A stretch of 18,181 nt of DNA from Phycisphaerae bacterium SM23_33 (GTDB taxonomy: Bacteria; Planctomycetota; Phycisphaerae; SM23-33): NCBI GenBank assembly GCA_001303665.1, contig LJUF01000014.1:1-18181 (forward strand), given 5' to 3'. Shown piece by piece: positions 13,304 to 18,181 of the stretch. Positions within the stretch are counted from its first letter, which is position 1; each line of letters begins with the position of its first letter. The position numbers and the translations under genes were made by a program. The notes beneath the pieces were generated by a model. The model saw only the letters and a program-made list of their open reading frames with translations, was not told the DNA's origin and searched no databases.

Positions 13304-14472
13304 GGGCAGGGGCATTGGGTATGGGCAGGCGTGGTGGTTCAGGTTGGGTCTGGTTTTGCGGGGTCGTTGCGGCGGCCGGTGTGGCGGGCTGCGAGCCCTC
13401 CAATCGGCAGCTCCAGATGGATCCGACCCGCGCTTATGTGGATGCGCGCTCCAGGCTGCTGCAGGCGGCAGAGGACCCCGACCCCCGGGTGCGCACGCAC
13501 GCCCTGGAGGCCCTGGCGGCCACCGAGGCCCAGGCCGCCGGGCCCGTCATGATGCAGGCGCTGCGGGATGACCGCCTGCCGGTCATTTCCGCCGCCGTCA
13601 TGGCGGTGGGGGAGACGTGCTATGCCCCGGCCATGCCGGCCCTGCTGGAGCTCATCCAGCATCCCGGCACGCCGCCGAAATTGAGGTGCGTGGTCATCTA
13701 CGCCCTTCACCGGCTGGGAAACGACAGCTACACCACCCAACTGGCCGAGCTGCTGCATAACCCCGACAAGCTTGTCCGGGCCGAGGCCGCCAGGGTCATG
13801 GGCAAGATGGGCGAGCCCAGCGCCGTGGACCTGCTGAAGGCGCGGCAGATGGACGATCCCGACGTGGTGGTCCGGCTGAACATTGCCGAGTCCTTGGCCG
13901 TTTTGGGGGACGAGCGTTCCCTGGGCCTGCTGGAGGGGTACACCAAGAGCATGTTCGTGGAGGACCGCCTGATCGCGGTGGCCGCCCTGGGTGGACTGAG
14001 GCACCGGCGGTCCGTATATGTGCTCAGGAGGCTGGTCAGGGACGCGAATCAAGGCCCCATCGTGCAGGTGGCCGCCGCCGGGGCCCTGGCCCGACTCGGC
14101 GAACAGCCCGACCCCGAGCCGGTGCTGCAGGCCGCCCGGGACCCCGCGGGCGTGTTGCGGAAGGGGCTCAGGCGGGGCGCCACCCTTCAGGAGAACGAGA
14201 TAGACAACCTCCAGACGCTGGCCTTGTTGAGTCTGGAGCAGATAGGCGATCCGGCCGCCGTGGACGTTATTCATCCGCTGCTGCGTTCGCCGCGGGGCCC
14301 GGTGGCGGTGGCGGCGGCCCGCGCCATCCTGCGGTTGATTCGGCAGTATCGCCCGGTCGCCGCGGCGCCGGAGCCGGTGGCGAAGCCGCCGGCCCAACCG
14401 CCGCCGCCCACGCAGCCGGCGGCCACGCAGCCGGCCCCCCCGGCCCTGCGCACCAGTGGCGGGAAGGATTGA
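13300..14472 (+). CDS. HEAT-repeat lipoprotein
   Basis: A 390-residue protein starting in an ATGA overlap with the lnt stop. The signal sequence ends in a lipobox, AAAGVAGC, with the lipidated cysteine at residue 31 (24 if translation starts at the alternative ATG 13321). From about 45 to 350 the protein consists of helical HEAT/PBS-like repeats with recurrent D-P-D/V-R-x-x-A-x-x-A-L patterns (DPDPRVRTHALEALAATE, DDRLPVISAAVMAVGE, DKLVRAEAARVMGKMG, DDPDVVVRLNIAESLAVLGD, EDRLIAVAALGGLR). The end is a Pro/Ala-rich low-complexity tail (about 355-385). HEAT repeats are scaffolds for protein binding, and the partner is unknown. Coupling to lnt suggests an envelope role. It precedes the coiled-coil/mreB block. 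Confidence 0.85.
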   Translation: MRAGALGMGRRGGSGWVWFCGVVAAAGVAGCEPSNRQLQMDPTRAYVDARSRLLQAAEDPDPRVRTHALEALAATEAQAAGPVMMQALRDDRLPVISAAVMAVGETCYAPAMPALLELIQHPGTPPKLRCVVIYALHRLGNDSYTTQLAELLHNPDKLVRAEAARVMGKMGEPSAVDLLKARQMDDPDVVVRLNIAESLAVLGDERSLGLLEGYTKSMFVEDRLIAVAALGGLRHRRSVYVLRRLVRDANQGPIVQVAAAGALARLGEQPDPEPVLQAARDPAGVLRKGLRRGATLQENEIDNLQTLALLSLEQIGDPAAVDVIHPLLRSPRGPVAVAAARAILRLIRQYRPVAAAPEPVAKPPAQPPPPTQPAATQPAPPALRTSGGKD

Positions 14473-14566
14473 CCCGGCTTCTGTGCCGGCGGCGAGGTGC
14501 TCGGCGGGGCCGGGAATTGCCCGGGAGGCAACGTGGACGGGCCGGCTTTCCAGGAGGGAAATTGTC

Positions 14567-14594
14567 TTGACTTGCCCCGGGGCCGACATAGAAT
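14567..14594 (+). promoter_or_regulatory. Strong candidate promoter for the coiled-coil/small-protein operon
   Basis: TTGACT at 14567-14572 (5 of 6), 16-base spacer, TAGAAT at 14589-14594 (5 of 6). It lies 95 bases after the HEAT-protein stop, separating this operon from lnt. Confidence 0.6.
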
Positions 14595-14694
14595 CGCCCC
14601 GGCTGACGAGGGCAGGCCGGCCAAAGGTGCCTTCATACAATATTGTCCCGTGAGTTGGATGTGACCTCAGGGTCGAAGCTGCGGCGGCCGGGCC

Positions 14695-14764
14695 GGTGCA
14701 CAAAGGCAGGCTGCCGAAAGTGGCTTTTTCCGGGCGACGGATGTGCGTGCCCTGCCGGTGTGCC
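14695..14764 (+). ncRNA. Possible structured leader element
   Basis: GGTGCAC (14695-14701) can pair with GTGTGCC (14758-14764), with two G-U pairs, stacked on GGCAGG (14705-14710) pairing with CCTGCC (14751-14756). About 40 bases are enclosed. No known riboswitch class was recognised. It may be a regulatory leader or simply GC-rich sequence. Confidence 0.3.
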
Positions 14765-14889
14765 GCGAAGCTTGAGGCGCCAACGCGGTTTCTGAGCCCT
14801 CCAGGGCGCCATGGGAGGTTTTCCCCGGCGGAGCGGGGCGGCAGGCCGCTCCAGGGGCGTCATCGCCCGGCCAGGAAGGAGACGCACCG

Positions 14890-15762
14890 TTGAGTACGCT
14901 GACGAAGATCTGCGTGGTCCTGCTGGTAGTGCTGGTCCTGTTTGCCTGTCCGGTCTTCATCCAGAAAGCCCTCTTTGACGTCAACTGGAGGGCGTACGGC
15001 GAAGGCCAGCGGACCCGGGCCAACGTGGCCGAGACCACCCTGCGGAACCAGGTGCTGGCGGCCCAGAGGTGGCAGCGCGAATACGAGGAAGAGAGGCGCC
15101 GGGCCCAGGACATGGCCCAGCATTACCAGGGCCTGATTGATGACAGGAGCGGGGAGGTCGGCCGGCTGGCGCGGGAGCTGTCGGCCACGCAGGCCCGGAT
15201 GAACGAGTTGACGTTCCAGCTCAAGGTCCAGCAGAGCACCATGGACGGGCTGGTCAAGCAGAACGCGGCGGTGACGGCGCAACTGGAGGCCCAGCGGAAG
15301 CTGAACATTGATCTGGGCGACCGGCTCCGCCGCTCGGAGGACCAGAACAAGGAATACGTGATCCTGCTGGAGACGGCGGAGAAGCAGGTCAAGGTGCTGA
15401 AGGGGCAACTGGACTCCAAGGAAGGGGAGATCAAGGAGTACCTGGGCAAGATCAAGCAGCTCGAGGAGGATCTGGCCCGGGCGACGGCCGGCGCGGCGCC
15501 CGGCGCGGCCCCTGCCGAGAGGGCCGTCCCCACGGCGGAAAAGATCGAGGGGGAGGTTCTTGCCGTCAAAGGGGACTTGGCCAGCCTGAACGTCGGGGCC
15601 GCCTCGGGCGTCAAGCAGGGCACGGTGTTCATTATTTACCGCGAGAATTTCATCGCTCACCTGCGCGTGGCGGACGTCAGCGCCTCCACCTGCGCGGGAG
15701 TGGTCTACGACCGCGTGGGTGAGGTGCGTCAGGGCGACAAGGTCACCACCCGGCTGGACTGA
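14890..15762 (+). CDS. Membrane-anchored coiled-coil protein with C-terminal beta domain
   Basis: A 290-residue protein. One N-terminal transmembrane segment (about 6-24, ICVVLLVVLVLFACPVFIQ) is followed by a long coiled coil (about 45-195), an Ala/Pro linker (ATAGAAPGAAPAERAVP, about 197-213) and a small beta-rich C-terminal domain (217-290) with EGEVLAVKGDLASLNVGAAS, GVKQGTVFIIYRENF and GEVRQGDKVTTRL, resembling FlgT_C or SH3-like barrels. The layout (membrane helix, coiled coil, beta domain) is that of MreC, and mreB lies two genes downstream, but MreC sequence signatures are not evident. The TTG start is fixed by AAGGAG at 14876-14881, eight bases upstream. A cysteine at 20 lies in LFAC, an imperfect lipobox. 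Function is inferred: an envelope scaffold. Confidence 0.82.
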   Translation: MSTLTKICVVLLVVLVLFACPVFIQKALFDVNWRAYGEGQRTRANVAETTLRNQVLAAQRWQREYEEERRRAQDMAQHYQGLIDDRSGEVGRLARELSATQARMNELTFQLKVQQSTMDGLVKQNAAVTAQLEAQRKLNIDLGDRLRRSEDQNKEYVILLETAEKQVKVLKGQLDSKEGEIKEYLGKIKQLEEDLARATAGAAPGAAPAERAVPTAEKIEGEVLAVKGDLASLNVGAASGVKQGTVFIIYRENFIAHLRVADVSASTCAGVVYDRVGEVRQGDKVTTRLD

Positions 15763-15775
15763 AAGGAGTTTGGCC

Positions 15776-15964
15776 ATGACTTCGATGCCCCCTTCAGGCC
15801 CCGTGGTAAGGGTAAAGCCCCAGCCGGACGTGTACACCGTTCTGCTGATCGTGGCCGTTCTGGGCCTGGCCGTGACGGTCGGGGCGGTCATGTATGACCT
15901 GATGCACAACTACGGGCTGACGTTCGCGCGGCTGTTCTCAGGTCAGGAGACTCCTCCGATTTGA
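15776..15964 (+). CDS. Small single-pass membrane protein
   Basis: A 62-residue protein starting at ATG 15776, with AAGGAG at 15763-15768 seven bases upstream and 13 bases after the coiled-coil gene stop. A short Pro-rich N-terminus (MTSMPPSGPVVRVKPQPD) leads into one transmembrane helix (about 20-43, YTVLLIVAVLGLAVTVGAVM) and a 19-residue tail (YDLMHNYGLTFARLFSGQ...). I do not recognise a family. The tight spacing and strong ribosome binding site argue for a real gene, probably working with the coiled-coil protein. A longer frame from 15719 would overlap that gene and lacks a site. Confidence 0.75.
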   Translation: MTSMPPSGPVVRVKPQPDVYTVLLIVAVLGLAVTVGAVMYDLMHNYGLTFARLFSGQETPPI

Positions 15965-15969
15965 GCCAA

Positions 15970-15994
15970 GCGCCCGCGCCGGCAGCCGGGGCGC
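15970..15994 (+). terminator. GC-rich hairpin after the small membrane protein gene
   Basis: GCGCCC (15970-15975) pairs with GGGCGC (15989-15994), starting six bases after the stop, with further CCGG pairing inside. No T-run follows. The rest of the gap to mreB (15995-16202) shows no clear promoter and no supported gene. Confidence 0.4.
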
Positions 15995-16202
15995 ATGAGG
16001 GCTGGGCCGGCGGCGCCGGGAAACAAGGGCACAAGGCGCCTGAGCCTTTGGCAGAAGTCGCGGCGGCGGTCTGAGAGGCTGTCGGACCTGTGCGCCGCGG
16101 CCGGTCGGCAGGGCGCGCCGGATTGGGCCTGGGGCGAGCCCGGCGGCCAGTTCCTCCATGCCGCGGGCCGGGGTGGGCGCTGCTGGTAAGGACGATGTGG
16201 GC

Positions 16203-17255
<1,053 letters not shown>

Positions 17256-17264
17256 TTCGCCCCG

Positions 17265-17280
17265 GCCGGCCGCGGCCGGC
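17265..17280. terminator. Perfect 16-bp palindrome between convergent mreB and exporter gene
   Basis: GCCGGCCGCGGCCGGC is fully self-complementary and can fold as a 6-bp stem with loop CGCG on either strand. It occupies most of the 26-bp gap between the two stop codons, as expected of a bidirectional terminator, though without T-runs. Confidence 0.5.
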
Positions 17281-17281
17281 G

Positions 17282-17938
17282 TCACAGCAGCAGTTGCACG
17301 CCCAGCACGATGCCCAGGATGGTCAGCAGGCCCCCGCAGACGGCGTTGACCGCCCGCAGAAAGTTCGGGCCTACCCGCTGCGGACGTAGCCGAATCAGCA
17401 GCGAGACGGAGACGAACCAGCAGCTCAGCCCGGCCGAGGCCGCGGCCACGCCGTACCACACCCCCGCGCTGCCGGCCGGAATGCCTGCCTTGGCGATCAG
17501 TTTCGAGCCGACCCCCAGCCAGTACAGCAGCACCGCCGGGTTGATTAGCGTCAGGGCGGCGCCGGTCAGCACGTCTCGCAGCCGGCTGGTCGGCCCGGGC
17601 GGCGTGCCCGCCATCCGCGCCGCCAACCCCCGCCGGGGGGCGCGGGCGGCCTTGAGCAGGATGAGGACGCCGATCATCAGGATGATGGCGGCCCCGGGCA
17701 GCCCCACCCACTGACGAAAGGTCTTGGCGGGCAGCTTTTCCATGATCTGCGCCCCGCCCCAGAATCCCAGGGCGATGTAGGACGTCTCCAGGGCCACGCA
17801 GCCCGTCCCCACCCACAGGGCCCGCGTCCAGTGGAGGATCAGGCCGCGGCGAATGGCGAGCATGTTGACCGGGCCCATGGGGGCGGCCGCCATGATCCCC
17901 GCCACAAAGGCCGACGCTGCCAGCAGAGCTTGCGTCAC
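17282..17938 (-). CDS. LysE/RhtB-family exporter
   Basis: A 218-residue inner-membrane protein with six predicted transmembrane helices: about 5-27 (with the family motif AAAPMGPVNMLAIRRGL), 40-61, 72-95, 115-140, 155-180 and 190-217. The family exports amino acids such as lysine, threonine or homoserine lactone, and the substrate here is unknown. The fourth segment, ALTLINPAVLLYWLG, matches the conserved N-P motif. The GTG at 17938 (MTQALLAASAFVAG) is preferred, with GGAG five bases upstream at 17947-17944. Upstream in-frame starts would add a Pro/Gly/Arg-rich stretch unlike a membrane protein N-terminus. A weak promoter (TTGTGG, 18-base spacer, TAACAT) lies about 50 bases upstream on the minus strand. 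Confidence 0.88.
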   Translation of the reverse strand: MTQALLAASAFVAGIMAAAPMGPVNMLAIRRGLILHWTRALWVGTGCVALETSYIALGFWGGAQIMEKLPAKTFRQWVGLPGAAIILMIGVLILLKAARAPRRGLAARMAGTPPGPTSRLRDVLTGAALTLINPAVLLYWLGVGSKLIAKAGIPAGSAGVWYGVAAASAGLSCWFVSVSLLIRLRPQRVGPNFLRAVNAVCGGLLTILGIVLGVQLLL

Positions 17939-18048
17939 GGCGTCTCCGGTTTCCTGCACGGGTTCGCAACCAGGCCATTGGCCCTGCCCTATGTTATCGG
18001 CAATGCCGCCGAGACCACAACAGCCGGCCCCCGGCGGCAGCGCCCCAC

Positions 18049-18074
18049 GCCGCCGCGCCGGCGGCTTTTGTTTT
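18049..18074 (+). terminator. Intrinsic terminator (plus strand)
   Basis: GCCGCC (18049-18054), loop GCGCC, GGCGGC (18060-18065), then TTTTGTTTT (18066-18074). This is the only classical rho-independent terminator in the window. No plus-strand gene ends just before it. mreB stops 800 bases upstream, with the exporter gene antisense in between. Confidence 0.7.
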
Positions 18075-18098
18075 CGTGTCCGGGGCCGCACTTTGCTG

Positions 18099-18104
18099 TA
18101 TCAT
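18099..18104 (+). promoter_or_regulatory. Possible -10 box before a gene entering at the window end
   Basis: TATCAT (5 of 6), the same hexamer as in the ribH promoter candidate. It has no good -35 at 16-18 bases. It follows the terminator at 18049-18074. Confidence 0.3.
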
Positions 18105-18140
18105 TGGGACGTTCGATTTCTGGTGGCGGGTTCGACAGGC

Positions 18141-18181
18141 ATGAGGTTGCGAATCAGACCGTCGAAAAGAATGGTCCTGGC
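18141..18181 (+). CDS. Possible start of a truncated gene
   Basis: An ATG opens a frame reading MRLRIRPSKRMVL to the window edge. The upstream bases (CGACAGGC) are a weak ribosome binding site, and a -10-like box lies 36 bases before. Thirteen codons are too few to identify a product. The basic start would suit a protein headed for the membrane, but this is a guess. Confidence 0.3.
   Translation, partial: MRLRIRPSKRMVL

Larger units (their letters stand above)
14473..14889 (+). other. 417-bp gap: promoter and long structured leader
   Basis: No convincing gene lies here. It contains, in order, a small hairpin (CCGGG 14510-14514 with CCCGG 14520-14524), a promoter (14567-14594), a palindrome ACAATATTGT (14637-14646), a long imperfect stem (14695-14764), a second hairpin (GGAGCGG 14830-14836 with CCGCTCC 14846-14852), and the ribosome binding site AAGGAG (14876-14881). 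From the predicted start near 14601 the leader would be about 290 bases. A 65-codon frame (14696-14893) whose TGA overlaps the TTG start is Arg/Pro-rich and looks like chance. Confidence 0.6.

Noticed and set aside
11627..13315. 562-codon minus-strand frame opposite lnt
   Set aside because: It is an open frame caused by high GC content, and lnt on the other strand has its full catalytic triad.
14680..14770. Cyclic di-GMP (GEMM) riboswitch in the leader
   Set aside because: GCACAAAGGC loosely resembles part of the consensus, but the GACGCAAAGCC core and the second conserved helix are missing.
14696..14893. 65-codon leader gene overlapping the TTG start
   Set aside because: The GTG start lacks a ribosome binding site, the translation is Arg/Pro-rich, and the frame overlaps the structured leader.
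14890..15762. Naming the coiled-coil protein MreC
   Set aside because: Only the topology and location fit. The C-terminal domain looks more like FlgT_C/SH3-type than the MreC double barrel, so no gene symbol is given.

Overview
The window is a GC-rich bacterial chromosome segment, densely packed with housekeeping genes. It most resembles a member of the Planctomycetota, probably Phycisphaerae-like. This is inferred from gene content (a PEGA-domain lipoprotein, a HEAT-repeat lipoprotein, a coiled-coil membrane protein just before mreB, a tandem-ACT protein) and not from any marker search. No rRNA, tRNA or CRISPR array was seen.

Layout. At 1-859 is the 3' part of gatA. At about 967-1901 a small mobile unit separates gatA from gatB. 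It holds an IS200-like tyrosine (Y1) transposase gene with a frameshifted 3' end, flanked by GTAG-headed hairpin repeats in inverted orientation, which is the architecture of REP/RAYT elements. gatB (2055-3548) and a SAM methyltransferase (3562-4380) follow. Then come ribH and nusB, one base apart behind a good promoter, then ftsY and a class II histone-deacetylase-like amidohydrolase (to 7477). From 7569 to 9916 three genes run on the minus strand: a PH-domain membrane protein, a FixC/geranylgeranyl-reductase-like flavoprotein and a tandem ACT protein. A PEGA lipoprotein (10021-10431) diverges from the ACT gene and overlaps, tail to tail, an unrecognised membrane-anchored protein on the minus strand (10396-11322). 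lnt and a HEAT-repeat lipoprotein overlap by four bases (11498-14472). A 417-bp gap holds a strong promoter and a long, foldable leader. The gap is followed by a coiled-coil membrane protein, a 62-residue membrane protein and mreB. A LysE-type exporter faces mreB across a perfect palindrome. The last 250 bases hold an intrinsic terminator and possibly the start of another gene.

How the genes fit together. gatA and gatB are subunits of the amidotransferase that makes Gln-tRNA and/or Asn-tRNA. ribH (riboflavin) and nusB (antitermination) form a pair also seen in other bacteria, and ftsY serves SRP-dependent membrane targeting. lnt, the two lipoproteins, the coiled-coil protein and mreB form an envelope block: lipoprotein maturation plus cell-shape machinery. 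The coiled-coil protein has the topology expected of an MreC-like partner, although its sequence does not let me call it MreC.

Two regulatory styles coexist. Several genes have clear AAGGAG-type ribosome binding sites. Four genes around 9.3-11.3 kb instead have -10 boxes only 7-9 bases before the start codon, implying nearly leaderless mRNAs. The best candidates for a second look are the GTAG-hairpin/transposase unit, the mreB-linked module with its structured leader, and the repeat-built nusB tail with its inverted copy before ftsY.
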